A stretch of DNA of 64,000 nucleotides from B10-G9 sp963712165 (GTDB lineage Bacteria; Chloroflexota; Anaerolineae; Anaerolineales; UBA11858): assembly GCA_963712165.1 (NCBI GenBank), contig CAVQGY010000002.1:1233980-1297979 (forward strand). Direction: 5' to 3'. A model generated the notes under the pieces. It did no database searches. It was given only the letters and a program-made list of their open reading frames with translations, and was not told the DNA's origin. Below are positions 16,342 to 24,771 of the stretch, in pieces. The first letter of the stretch is position 1. Each line of letters opens with the position of its first letter. The position numbers and the translations under genes were made by a program.

Positions 16342-19083
16342 ATGGCAGACCAGAAGTGGGTCTACACATTCCAGGAAGTTGAAGAAGCAGAAGTACATGT
16401 TGGCGGTGATTGGGAAAAGGTCCGGGGATTGTTGGGCGGTAAAGGCGCCAACCTGGCAGAGATGACCAGGATCGGCATCCCAGTTCCACCCGGATTCACC
16501 GTATCTACTGAAGCCTGTAATGCCTATATTTCCGAGGGGAACAAATTCCCTGAAGGGATGTGGGAGCAGGAATTGGCAGCCATGAAAGCCACAGAGGAAT
16601 TGACAGGCAAGAAATTTGGCGACCCGAAAAATCCTTTGCTGGTTTCCTGCCGCTCCGGCGCGGTGAAATCCATGCCCGGTATGATGGATACGGTCCTGAA
16701 TATCGGCCTCAACGATGAGACCGCCAAAGGTATGGCCGCCCTGACAGGTGATGAGCGGTTCGTTTATGACGCTTACCGCCGCCTTGTTCAGATGTTTGGA
16801 TCTGTTGTGCTGGGCATCGATGATGAGGCATTTGAGGATATCCTTGAGGAGCACAAAGCGAAGAAAGGTGTAGAGCTGGATACCGAGTTGGCAGCTGAGG
16901 ATTGGAAGACCCTCACAGCAGAGTTCCAGAAGATCGTCAAGAAAGAGAAAGGCTTCGATTTTCCGCAGGACCCGGCTGAGCAGCTGCGCTTGGCTACAGA
17001 GGCAGTTTTCACTTCCTGGAATGGCAAACGTGCGGTGGATTACCGGAACGCGGCTGGCATTCCCCATGATCTGGGCACTGCAGTGAATGTACAGACCATG
17101 GTCTTTGGTAATCTGGAAAAAGCTTCAGGAACTGGCGTTGCCTTCACTCGTAATCCATCCACCGGCGAGAACAAACTGTGGGGTGAATACCTGCTCAATG
17201 CCCAGGGTGAGGATGTTGTGGCAGGTATCCGCAACGCGAATGATATTGACGAGCTGAATGACGATATGCCGGAGGTTTATAAGGAATTCCAGGAAATTAC
17301 CAAGAAGCTGGAATATCACTACCGCGACATGCAGGATGTTGAGTTCACATTTGAGAGTGGCAAACTGTGGATGCTCCAGACCCGAGATGGCAAGAGAACT
17401 GCGACTGCGGCATTAAAAATTGCTATGGACATGGTTGAAGAAGGTTTGATATCAAAGGAAGAAGCGGTAATACGTTTTGAGCCAGAACTGGTCAACACTT
17501 TACTCCATCCACAATTTGTGCCTGAAGAAAAGGCAAAAGCTATAGATAATAATAGATTAGTTGCCAGTGGAGTGAATGCTTCTCCTGGTGCTGCTGTAGG
17601 CCGGATTTACTTTGATGCCGACACCGCGGAGAAGAAGTCTAAGGAGGAAGGCCAGGACGTGATCATGGTCCGACCGTTCACTAAGCCGGATGATGTGCAT
17701 GGTATGCTTGCTTCTCAAGGAATTCTAACAAGTGAAGGAGGAGCTTCTTCGCATGCCGCTGTAGTCGCTAGGCAATTTGGAGTGCCGTGTATTGTTGGGG
17801 CTTCTGGAATCAAGATCGATATGCAAAAAAGAGTATTTGAGGCCAGTGGAGTCACCGTTCAAGAAGGAGATTTTGTATCTCTTGATGGCACAACTGGAGA
17901 GGTTATCTTAGGTGAGATAGAAACAGTAGAGCCCAAATTTGAAGAACAAACACAGTTGATCGAGTTCTTGAATTGGGCAGATGAGATCTCAGCTACTAAG
18001 GATATCCGGACTGCGCCGGAAGGTTGGCCGACACGCGGTTTGATGGTCTGGGCCAATGCCGATTATCCCGAGGATGCCCGCCGGGCCCGATCCTATGGCG
18101 CCCAAGGCATCGGCCTCTGCCGCACAGAGCATATGTTCTTCGAACCCGAAAGACTGCCAATCGTGCAGCAAATGATCCTGGCTGATACCAGCGAGGAACG
18201 CACGGCTGCCCTTGACAAACTGCTGCCATACCAGCGCAGCGATTTTGACGGTCTCTTTGAGGCCATGACAGGTTTGCCAGTCATCATTCGCCTGATCGAC
18301 CCCCCGCTGCATGAGTTCATGCCCGATGAGGGAGAATTGCTGGAAGAGGTGATTGCCAATCGCATTCAAAAGAAAGTGGACCAGGAAAAAGAGGACCTGC
18401 TGACCAGTATCCAGGGCATGCACGAAAGCAACCCCATGATGGGTCTGCGTGGAGTGCGCCTGAGCGTGATGATGCCAGAGATCGTCAGTATGCAGGTCCG
18501 GGCAATCTTTGAAGCTGCTGCGGATGTGAAACTGCGCGGGTTTGAGCCTCACCCAGAAGTGATGATTCCCCTAACGGGCCACATCAATGAGCTGCATTTT
18601 ATCCAGCCCAAGCTGGAAAAGATCGCGAAGCAGGTGATGGAAGAAAAAGGTGTTGAGTTTGTCTATAAATTCGGCACCATGATCGAGATCCCCCGCGCCG
18701 GTCTGACCGCTGATGAGATCGCGGAAACAGCGGAGTTCTTCTCCTTTGGCACCAATGACCTGACTCAATTCACTTTCGGTTATAGCAGGGACGACGCTGA
18801 GCGCAACTTCCTGGTGAAGTATGTTGAGGACGGGATCCTCCCCCGCAACCCCTTCCAGACCATCGATACTCGTGGAGTGGGCCAGTTGATGGATCTGACA
18901 GTGAAGAAAGGCCGAGGTACCCGCTTGGACCTGGAAGTAGGTATATGCGGTGAACATGGTGGCGATCCAGAGTCCATTGATTGGTGCTACAAGATCGGTT
19001 TGAACTATGTCAGCTGCTCACCATTCCGGGTACCAGTTGCCCGTCTGGCCGCGGCCCAATCTGCTATCAGGAACAGGCAGTAG
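16342..19083 (+). CDS. ppdK: Pyruvate, phosphate dikinase
   Basis: 913 aa. The N-terminal nucleotide-binding domain starts with LLGGKGANLAEM and includes SCRSGAVKSMPGMMDTVLN; the swivelling domain carries the phosphorylated His471 in GGASSHAAVVA; the C-terminal PEP/pyruvate barrel ends with the catalytic Cys869 in GICGEHGGDP. The enzyme interconverts ATP, pyruvate and phosphate with AMP, PEP and pyrophosphate, and supports pyrophosphate-linked glycolysis or gluconeogenesis in anaerobes. AGGAGG lies upstream of the chosen ATG; longer readings run into the terminator. Two internal stretches have clearly lower G+C (about 40% for 17401-17580, about 45% for 17701-17940) than the following sequence (38 of 60 at 18001-18060), suggesting a mosaic gene. 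Confidence 0.97.
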   Translation: MADQKWVYTFQEVEEAEVHVGGDWEKVRGLLGGKGANLAEMTRIGIPVPPGFTVSTEACNAYISEGNKFPEGMWEQELAAMKATEELTGKKFGDPKNPLLVSCRSGAVKSMPGMMDTVLNIGLNDETAKGMAALTGDERFVYDAYRRLVQMFGSVVLGIDDEAFEDILEEHKAKKGVELDTELAAEDWKTLTAEFQKIVKKEKGFDFPQDPAEQLRLATEAVFTSWNGKRAVDYRNAAGIPHDLGTAVNVQTMVFGNLEKASGTGVAFTRNPSTGENKLWGEYLLNAQGEDVVAGIRNANDIDELNDDMPEVYKEFQEITKKLEYHYRDMQDVEFTFESGKLWMLQTRDGKRTATAALKIAMDMVEEGLISKEEAVIRFEPELVNTLLHPQFVPEEKAKAIDNNRLVASGVNASPGAAVGRIYFDADTAEKKSKEEGQDVIMVRPFTKPDDVHGMLASQGILTSEGGASSHAAVVARQFGVPCIVGASGIKIDMQKRVFEASGVTVQEGDFVSLDGTTGEVILGEIETVEPKFEEQTQLIEFLNWADEISATKDIRTAPEGWPTRGLMVWANADYPEDARRARSYGAQGIGLCRTEHMFFEPERLPIVQQMILADTSEERTAALDKLLPYQRSDFDGLFEAMTGLPVIIRLIDPPLHEFMPDEGELLEEVIANRIQKKVDQEKEDLLTSIQGMHESNPMMGLRGVRLSVMMPEIVSMQVRAIFEAAADVKLRGFEPHPEVMIPLTGHINELHFIQPKLEKIAKQVMEEKGVEFVYKFGTMIEIPRAGLTADEIAETAEFFSFGTNDLTQFTFGYSRDDAERNFLVKYVEDGILPRNPFQTIDTRGVGQLMDLTVKKGRGTRLDLEVGICGEHGGDPESIDWCYKIGLNYVSCSPFRVPVARLAAAQSAIRNRQ

Positions 19084-19120
19084 ATCACCAGTATCTAGTA
19101 GTAAATATGAGTAAATATAA

Positions 19121-19158
19121 AGATGAAGCAAAAGTAATCCTTTGCTTCATCTTTTTTT
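19121..19158 (+). terminator. Terminator after PPDK
   Basis: Arms AGATGAAGCAAA (19121-19132) and TTTGCTTCATCT (19141-19152), loop of 8 nt, followed by a T-run. Confidence 0.88.
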
Positions 19159-19263
19159 CCTTCTAAAGAGTGACCGTGAAACTTAATAATACTGGTCTGT
19201 TATCACTTAATGTTATGATAATTATATATATGGGTCGTATCAAATCAGCGGAGGAGAATACTT

Positions 19264-19611
19264 ATGAACGCAAGACCTGTAAAAGTGCAAACCATGGCTA
19301 TTCTCGTTCTGATCAACGGGATCCTGAATATTGTCTGGGGAGGCATCCTGGCTCTCTTTGGAGTAATCACCATCATAGGGATCTTATGTGCCCCAATATT
19401 GATCCTCCCAATGGTCCTGGGCGTATTTGAATTGATCTACGCTCTCAATCTATTAGCTGATCCTCCCAAGGTGAAGAAACCATCCCAGGCCATTGCCATT
19501 CTGGAAATCTGCGATATCTTATTCTTGAATATCTTTGGTGTAGTAGTGGGAGTCCTTTCCCTGATCTTCATCAACGAGGATGAGGTCAAGGATTATTTCG
19601 CTTCCCTCTAA
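19264..19611 (+). CDS. Small multi-pass membrane protein
   Basis: 115 aa with three or four hydrophobic helices: MAILVLINGILNIVWGGI, LFGVITIIGILCAPILIL, VLGVFELIYALNLL and a last one near residues 80-103. The short cytoplasmic loop DPPKVKKPSQ and acidic tail are the only polar parts. I recognise no named family; it resembles small DUF4064-like or hypothetical membrane proteins. GGAGGAG stands at good distance from the ATG. The preceding PPDK terminator implies its own promoter. It is followed at 158 nt by another membrane protein gene on the same strand. Confidence 0.7.
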   Translation: MNARPVKVQTMAILVLINGILNIVWGGILALFGVITIIGILCAPILILPMVLGVFELIYALNLLADPPKVKKPSQAIAILEICDILFLNIFGVVVGVLSLIFINEDEVKDYFASL

Positions 19612-19769
19612 TTTCTCCCAGGGTTTCTGCCCAATGGATGTCCCGCTTCGTAAGGAAGGCTGGTTATTTGGGGCGGGAGAGTAGTGTGTTATGATTTTTG
19701 TGTATCTTCTGATCAACAAGGTCCGCTTCGTGAGCGTTTATCTATCGTCAATATACAAGAGGAGAGAAT

Positions 19770-20447
19770 ATGGAACTGTGGGAAAAAATTAAGAGCAATA
19801 CGGTTGTAACCAAAGTATTCGGATTCATTGATAAATACACCAATGTTAAGAAAGTCCTGGAAATCCTTCAATCTGCCAAATCCATCCAGAAAGCCATCAG
19901 CATAATCCTGCGGGTCTTTACGGTATTATTTGGCATTGGGCTTTTCATCGTCTGGATCCTCAGCTGGCGCTATATCAACCACTTCCAGTTCTTTGGTGGG
20001 GTGGGATATTTGATCTGGCAGTTGGCCTACCTTTTCGCTGGCATAATCGTGATAAGGATCCTCTACCAGCGCTTCACGGAAATTGTTGATCTGCCGGAAT
20101 CTGAATATATTATCACTCCCATTATTGCCCAGGTTATGGTCACCTTTGGGGAAATCTTCTTCATCTTCCTGGCTATCATGAGTGTTCCTGGTATGCTGGC
20201 AATTTGGCTGGCTGGAACCTCGTTGTCTTACGGGACTGGATCGATAGGTTTATTCCTGTCTATTGTAGGCCTTGTCAGTCCTGGGAATATTTTCCTGGCT
20301 GGGATCGCTGCCCTGGTTATGTCCTGGGTAATTGGCTTCCTGGTTCTGATCCTCGCCCGCCTGATCACTGAAACCGCCCTAGCCCTGGTATCGATTGCCA
20401 AAGATGCCTCGATTATGAGGACCCAACTGGCTGCAAAGAAAAAATAA
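19770..20447 (+). CDS. Integral membrane protein of unknown function
   Basis: 225 aa. After an amphipathic N-terminal 45 residues (WEKIKSN, FIDKYTNVKK) there are about five membrane segments, including VFTVLFGIGLFIVWILSW, GVGYLIWQLAYLFAGIIVI, IIAQVMVTFGEIFFIFL and MSWVIGFLVLILARL. No catalytic motif or known transporter signature is visible. AGGAGAG precedes the ATG. It stands alone between a small membrane protein and a strong terminator; function unknown. Confidence 0.65.
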   Translation: MELWEKIKSNTVVTKVFGFIDKYTNVKKVLEILQSAKSIQKAISIILRVFTVLFGIGLFIVWILSWRYINHFQFFGGVGYLIWQLAYLFAGIIVIRILYQRFTEIVDLPESEYIITPIIAQVMVTFGEIFFIFLAIMSVPGMLAIWLAGTSLSYGTGSIGLFLSIVGLVSPGNIFLAGIAALVMSWVIGFLVLILARLITETALALVSIAKDASIMRTQLAAKKK

Positions 20448-20472
20448 TCTCAAGATTGAGTCCAAAAACAGA

Positions 20473-20508
20473 ACACCTCCAGTCATAATACCTGGAGGTG
20501 TTTTTTTT
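20473..20508 (+). terminator. Terminator after the 20.4 kb membrane protein
   Basis: Arms ACACCTCCAG (20473-20482) and CTGGAGGTGT (20492-20501) with eight T residues following. It lies between convergent genes. Confidence 0.88.
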
Positions 20509-20555
20509 ATTGATTGCTCCACATTGATGGGACCGTTTTTTTTTATCTGCGAATA

Positions 20556-21104
20556 TTATTGGTGGTCTAATGCGTACTGATATCCCTTGTCCATGGCTTC
20601 ATAATTCACCGGCAGGGTCTTCTTATGACGTTCAGGGATGTGGGTCCCGAGCGCTTCTTTGACAGATTCCAGCGACAGGATGGGATTCATGGCCAGCATG
20701 GCGCCAACCATGATCATATTTCCCAGCCGGGACATACCAAGCTCCTCAGCGATCGCATTGGCTGGGATCAAGAGGGATTTGATCCCCTCACGGGTGATCT
20801 CTCTGTTGAACAGAGAGGAGTTGGCAACCAGCACACCGTCGTCTTTAACCAGGGGTTCGTATTTGTCAACAGAAGGCAGATTCAGCGCCAGGACGATATC
20901 CGGTTTCCGAACCAGGGGGGATCCAATCAGCTCCTCGCTGATGATCACCGTGCAATGAGCTGTACCGCCCCGCATTTCCGGGCCGTAGGATGGGATCCAG
21001 GTGACCTCAAAACCATTATCCATCGAAGCATATGCCAGCACCTGGCCGGCAAATAATGTTCCCTGGCCTCCAAAGCCGGATATGATAATACTGGTTTCTT
21101 CCAT
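20556..21104 (-). CDS. 2-oxoacid:ferredoxin oxidoreductase, gamma subunit
   Basis: 182 aa. The POR_N/gamma fold begins with ISGFGGQGTLFAGQVLA, followed by the GPEMRGGTAHCTVI signature and an LALNLPSVDKYE segment. This subunit completes the CoA-dependent oxidoreductase that converts a 2-oxoacid and CoA to acyl-CoA, CO2 and reduced ferredoxin. It is the last gene of the delta-alpha-beta-gamma operon, 13 nt behind beta. Whether the substrate is a branched-chain 2-oxoacid or 2-oxoglutarate cannot be settled from sequence by eye. Confidence 0.92.
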   Translation of the reverse strand: MEETSIIISGFGGQGTLFAGQVLAYASMDNGFEVTWIPSYGPEMRGGTAHCTVIISEELIGSPLVRKPDIVLALNLPSVDKYEPLVKDDGVLVANSSLFNREITREGIKSLLIPANAIAEELGMSRLGNMIMVGAMLAMNPILSLESVKEALGTHIPERHKKTLPVNYEAMDKGYQYALDHQ

Positions 21105-21117
21105 ACCTGTCTGCTCC

Positions 21118-21888
21118 TTATACCTTGAGTGATTCCAAAGCTGGATTTACTTTATAGTCTCCCAGTGGAAAGACTGGGACCATCTGTTCAGCCACGAATT
21201 CCAGGGAATCCTTGGGGTTGATTTTCCAGTTGGTAGGGCAGGAGGAAAGCAGCTCTACCATGGAGAATCCCAAACCTCTTTGTTGAGCTTCAAAAGCCAG
21301 CCGGATGGCTTTCTTGGATTTCCGAATATGAGCTGCGTCGTGCAGGCTGCGGCGGACAGCATAACCGGTGCCATCCATAGTGGCCAGGATTTCAGCCATA
21401 CGGATCGGGTGCCCGGCCATTTCCACGTCCCGTCCAAAGGGTGAGGACGTGGTTTTCATGCCCGGCAGGGTGGTAGGGGCCATCTGACCCCCTGTCATCC
21501 CGTAGATGGCATTATTGATGAAGATCACGGTTATGTTTTCGCCCCGGGCTGCCGCATGCATGATCTCTGCCATGCCTATCGATGCCAGGTCACCATCCCC
21601 CTGGTATGTAAAGACTGTGTTTTTGGGCAGGACCCGTTTGATCCCAGTGGCCATAGCCGGAGCCCGGCCGTGGGCAGCTTCCACAAAGTCCATCTTGAAG
21701 TAACGGTAAGCGAATACCGAACAACCCACCGGCGCCACACCGATGGTATTTTCTCGCAAACCCATCTCGTCGAGCACTTCAGCGATCAAGCGATGAGCAG
21801 TACCGTGAGTGCATCCGGGACAGTAGTGAGTGTGGACGTCAGTAAAGGATTCTGGACGCTGGTAAACAACCTCAGTAGTAGCAACCAT
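21118..21888 (-). CDS. 2-oxoacid:ferredoxin oxidoreductase, beta subunit (thiamine pyrophosphate)
   Basis: 256 aa. The N-terminus has YCPGCTHGTAHRL, the beta-subunit [4Fe-4S]/TPP-domain signature, followed by GVAPVGCSVFAY and the TPP-binding GDGDLASIGM...IFINNAIYGMTGGQ region. It binds TPP-Mg and performs the decarboxylation. The true start is the ATG at 21888, which overlaps the alpha stop as TAATG; the longer upstream reading lies inside alpha. This implies translational coupling of the subunits. The closest named families are VorA and KorB. Confidence 0.93.
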   Translation of the reverse strand: MVATTEVVYQRPESFTDVHTHYCPGCTHGTAHRLIAEVLDEMGLRENTIGVAPVGCSVFAYRYFKMDFVEAAHGRAPAMATGIKRVLPKNTVFTYQGDGDLASIGMAEIMHAAARGENITVIFINNAIYGMTGGQMAPTTLPGMKTTSSPFGRDVEMAGHPIRMAEILATMDGTGYAVRRSLHDAAHIRKSKKAIRLAFEAQQRGLGFSMVELLSSCPTNWKINPKDSLEFVAEQMVPVFPLGDYKVNPALESLKV

Positions 21889-23018
21889 TATTTTTCTCCT
21901 GCTATGATATTTTCCAGGCGGGGGATCCATTCATCGCGGGGATCTTCTGCTCCCGGCCCGGTATTCTGAGATACACGTTTGATCTCGTTGAATAATTCAT
22001 CTGGCAGCGGTGTCATCCCACCCATCCGGCCATAAAACTCAACCGGTACCTTACCTTTAACGATTTTCATCACATCGTCGAGCATCATACCTGAGTTCAT
22101 TTCAACAACCAGGATTCGTTTGACCTGGTCTGTCAATTCCAGCAATCGCTGGGTCGGAAAGGGTGCCAAGGTAATTGGGCGCAACAAGCCGGCTTTGATA
22201 CCGTTTTCTCTGGCTTCACGGACAGCGGATGATGCTACCCGTCCAGCAGTGCCGAAACCAATCACCAGGATCTCCGCATCATCCAGATCATACTCCTGGA
22301 AAAGAACCTCGTTCTTCTCAATTTCCTTCCAGCGCTTAAGCAGACGCAGGTTGGTCACTTCCTCGTCGGCAGGATCGATATAGATTGAGGTCAGGATATT
22401 GGGTTCGCGACCTTTTGCACCGCGCACAGCCCAGTCTGGCGCTTCATCCGGTATCTCCCGCATGGGCGGCAGTTCCGCCGGTTCCATCATCTGGCCCATA
22501 TTACCGTCAACGATCACATGAACGATCGCCCGGTATTTGTCGGCCAGATCAAATGCCAGGCCGATGAAGTCCACTGCTTCCTGGACGCTGGCAGGGGCCA
22601 GGACGATCGGGAAATAATCCCCGTGCCCGCCACCTTTGATCATCTGATAGTAGTCTCCCTGTGAGGGGGCAATATTCCCTAAACCAGGGCCGCCGCGCAT
22701 CACGTTCACTACTACGGCTGGAACTTCAGTTCCCGCGATATAACTTATACCTTCCATCATCAGGCTGATGCCCGGGCTTGAAGAGGCGGTCATCACCCTT
22801 TTCCCTGTGCAGGCTGCGCCATAGACCATATTGATCGCGGCCACTTCACTCTCTGCCTGGACAAAGGCTCTGCCGAGTCCAGGTAGTCGGTTTGACATAT
22901 ATTCCAGGAATTCAGTCGAGGGTGTGATCGGGTACCCGTAAAATGCTTCTACACCAGCCCGGATAGCGGCTTCCGCAAAAGCGTGATTTCCCTTCAATAA
23001 TTCTTTTGCCACTGGCAT
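21888..23018 (-). CDS. vorB: 2-oxoacid:ferredoxin oxidoreductase, alpha subunit (VorB/KorA type)
   Basis: 376 aa. Domain I contains GVEAFYGYPITPSTEFLEYM and AESEVAAINMVYGAACTGKR with TASSSPGISLMMEG; the middle has MRGGPGLGNIAPSQGDY; the C-terminal transketolase-like domain ends with VVEMNSGMM. The NxAPSQGDY and MMEPAELP patterns are those of proteins annotated as 3-methyl-2-oxobutanoate:ferredoxin oxidoreductase VorB, so a branched-chain 2-oxoacid substrate is my first guess, with 2-oxoglutarate as alternative. It is joined to the ferredoxin-like subunit upstream and beta downstream by TAATG overlaps. In amino-acid fermenters it yields acyl-CoA for ATP formation. Confidence 0.88.
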   Translation of the reverse strand: MPVAKELLKGNHAFAEAAIRAGVEAFYGYPITPSTEFLEYMSNRLPGLGRAFVQAESEVAAINMVYGAACTGKRVMTASSSPGISLMMEGISYIAGTEVPAVVVNVMRGGPGLGNIAPSQGDYYQMIKGGGHGDYFPIVLAPASVQEAVDFIGLAFDLADKYRAIVHVIVDGNMGQMMEPAELPPMREIPDEAPDWAVRGAKGREPNILTSIYIDPADEEVTNLRLLKRWKEIEKNEVLFQEYDLDDAEILVIGFGTAGRVASSAVREARENGIKAGLLRPITLAPFPTQRLLELTDQVKRILVVEMNSGMMLDDVMKIVKGKVPVEFYGRMGGMTPLPDELFNEIKRVSQNTGPGAEDPRDEWIPRLENIIAGEK

Positions 23019-23257
23019 TACCTCCTGGGTTTCCTTTCAGTTTTTTCTCTATAGACTGTGATCGCAGCATCCGGGCACACAACTGCGCAGATAGCACATC
23101 CTGTACAGATTTCTTGAGTCATTTTTGCCGGATGATATCCTTTGGGTGTAAGCCGATCCATGTCTAATACAAGGACCTCCTGTGGACAGGCATCAACGCA
23201 CAGGCCGCAGCCTTTGCAATAATTATCATCCACGACGATCCATCCTGTAACAGCCAT
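23018..23257 (-). CDS. 2-oxoacid:ferredoxin oxidoreductase, delta (2[4Fe-4S] ferredoxin) subunit
   Basis: 79 aa. Two complete cluster motifs, CKGCGLCVDACP near residue 15 and CTGCAICAVVCP near residue 50, bind two [4Fe-4S] clusters that pass electrons from the TPP subunits to ferredoxin. The start at 23257 has AGGAGA at suitable spacing; an upstream reading frame extension has no ribosome site. First gene of the operon, overlapping alpha by TAATG. Confidence 0.93.
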   Translation of the reverse strand: MAVTGWIVVDDNYCKGCGLCVDACPQEVLVLDMDRLTPKGYHPAKMTQEICTGCAICAVVCPDAAITVYREKTERKPRR

Positions 23258-23446
23258 GCAAAGTTCTCCTTTCTGGAATCTGATAGCAGAAATTCCGGTT
23301 GAAGTTCTGTACAATTTATATCACAATCTTATTCTGCCTGATTCCAACATTAACATTATATTAAGACTGGCCTCAGAGGAGAAGTGACAAGATACACCTG
23401 AAAGGATAACCTTCATCAGTAGGTTCCCCTCACCAATCAATCTTTA

Positions 23447-23474
23447 TTGACAGACATTACTGGTCTGGTATAAT
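23447..23474 (+). promoter_or_regulatory. Near-consensus promoter of the rplU-rpmA-rpmE operon
   Basis: TTGACA (23447-23452), 16 nt, TATAAT (23469-23474) with the extended TGg element directly before it. This is the strongest sigma70-type promoter seen in the window. Confidence 0.9.
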
Positions 23475-23479
23475 GGCAC

Positions 23480-23605
23480 GGCATTGAAGGAATAGGTCCT
23501 TCTGCGGCCTTTTGGCATGGATAAAGACCCCCAACTTCCCCGGGGCACTGTGGACCAGGACAGTACACACAGGGACGCCGGTGAAGTGAAGATTGGAGGA
23601 ACTCG
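23480..23605 (+). promoter_or_regulatory. Untranslated leader of rplU, possible L21-type autoregulatory RNA
   Basis: About 125 nt between the predicted transcription start and rplU. It contains local pairings such as GAAGGA/TCCTTC, CCCC/GGGG around 23535-23550 and complementary GGACCAGGAC-type tracts. Ribosomal-protein leaders are known before rplU in Firmicutes; similarity to them was not tested. Confidence 0.4.
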
Positions 23606-23947
23606 ATGAATTATGCGATTGTAGTCAGTGGTGGGAAGCAGTACAAGGCTGTCCCTGGAGAGATCATTCAAGTTGATAAACTCTCCCATGAAGTAAACGA
23701 CAAGGTCACTCTGGATGAGGTATTGTTCATCTCTGACGGTAAAAAGAAAGTAACCATCGGCACACCTACCATCAAGGGTGCCAAGGTAGAGACAACTGTC
23801 ACCGGGCAAATCAAAGGTCCGAAAATCCTGGTTTTCAAGTACAAATCTCGCGTACGCTACCGGAGAAGGCAGGGTCATCGTCAGCAATACACGCTGCTAG
23901 AAGTAAAAAAGATCGTCACTAAATCAGGAGAGAAAGATGGCTCATAA
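23606..23947 (+). CDS. rplU: 50S ribosomal protein L21
   Basis: 113 aa, normal length. The start MNYAIVVSGGKQYKAVPG and the basic C-terminal FKYKSRVRYRRRQGHRQQYT are diagnostic. L21 binds 23S rRNA in the large subunit. GGAGGAAC precedes the ATG. The gene overlaps the start of rpmA by 11 nt, giving tight coupling of the two neighbours, which is the conserved bacterial order. Confidence 0.98.
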   Translation: MNYAIVVSGGKQYKAVPGEIIQVDKLSHEVNDKVTLDEVLFISDGKKKVTIGTPTIKGAKVETTVTGQIKGPKILVFKYKSRVRYRRRQGHRQQYTLLEVKKIVTKSGEKDGS

Positions 23948-24194
23948 AAAAGGCGGCGGTTCAACCCGCAACGGACGAGACAGTAATTCCAAGCGTCTGG
24001 GCGTCAAGAAATACGGCGGAGAAAGAGTCCGTTCCGGAAATATCCTTGTGCGCCAGCGCGGTACCAGGATTCACCCTGGCGAAAATGTTGGACGGGGTGG
24101 TGATGATACCCTGTTTGCTACTTCTGACGGGATAGTTTCCTATCAGGATTTTCGTGGTGGGAAAAAGCGTGTTAATGTTATTCCGGCAGACTAA
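23937..24194 (+). CDS. rpmA: 50S ribosomal protein L27
   Basis: 85 aa. MAHKKGGGSTRNGRDSNSKR and GNILVRQRGTRIHPG are the L27 signatures. The N-terminal tail starts directly at MAHKKG, so the Firmicute-type cleaved prepeptide is absent. L27 reaches towards the peptidyl-transferase centre. The ribosome site and start lie inside the end of rplU. Confidence 0.98.
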   Translation: MAHKKGGGSTRNGRDSNSKRLGVKKYGGERVRSGNILVRQRGTRIHPGENVGRGGDDTLFATSDGIVSYQDFRGGKKRVNVIPAD

Positions 24195-24206
24195 GAGGAT
24201 TTTTCA

Positions 24207-24680
24207 ATGAAAGAAGAAATTCACCCAACTTATTACCCTGAAGCCACGGTAGCTTGCGCTTGCGGCAATACCTGGAAAACAGGATCAACTCAAGAATCAA
24301 TCCGGACCGATGTCTGTTCTGCCTGCCATCCCTTCTTTACTGGTGAGCAGCGAATCGTGGACACTGAAGGCCAGGTTGATCGTTTCTACAAGAAATTAAA
24401 AGTCCATGAGGATTACCAGAAAGAGAAAGTAGCTCGCGAAACAGAAAAAGCATCAGCGGATGTTCCTGTTGAGGTACTTGAGCTGGGGGCGCGCGTCACC
24501 AATGCGCTCATTGATGCCAAGCTGGTCACTATCGCGGATCTGCTAAGCTTGTTAGAAAACGGCGACCAACCCTTGTTGGATATCAAGGGTTTTGGTGTAA
24601 AATCCCTGATCGATCTTAAGAAAGCTCTCCGCGCCCAGGGATTTGAAATCCCTGAAGCTGCTGAAGAGATCACAGTTTAA
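24207..24680 (+). CDS. rpmE: 50S ribosomal protein L31 fused to an RNA polymerase alpha-CTD-like domain
   Basis: 157 aa, about twice the usual L31. Residues 1-70 are a zinc-type (C+) L31: HPTYYPEATVACACGNTW with Cys17, Cys19, Cys37 and Cys40, and the HPFFTGEQRIVDTEGQVDRF signature. A charged linker (about 68-87) leads to residues 88-150, which follow the pattern of the RNAP alpha C-terminal domain: ELGARVTNALIDAKLVTIADL, then GFGVKSLIDLKKALRAQGF with the helix-hairpin-helix core. In RNAP this domain binds UP elements and activators; here its role is unknown, but it could contact RNA, rRNA or polymerase. It is the last gene of the rplU operon. Confidence 0.9.
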   Translation: MKEEIHPTYYPEATVACACGNTWKTGSTQESIRTDVCSACHPFFTGEQRIVDTEGQVDRFYKKLKVHEDYQKEKVARETEKASADVPVEVLELGARVTNALIDAKLVTIADLLSLLENGDQPLLDIKGFGVKSLIDLKKALRAQGFEIPEAAEEITV

Positions 24681-24708
24681 GGTCAAGACGGGTATCTTTT
24701 GATAAAAT

Positions 24709-24736
24709 ACAGGCAGAGATCCTCTGCCTGTTTTTT
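24709..24736 (+). terminator. Terminator of the rplU-rpmA-rpmE operon
   Basis: Arms ACAGGCAGAG (24709-24718) and CTCTGCCTGT (24722-24731) with a 3-nt loop and a T-run. Confidence 0.9.
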
Positions 24737-24771
24737 ATTTTAATTTCCATATTCAAGAAGCGAGGGAAAGC

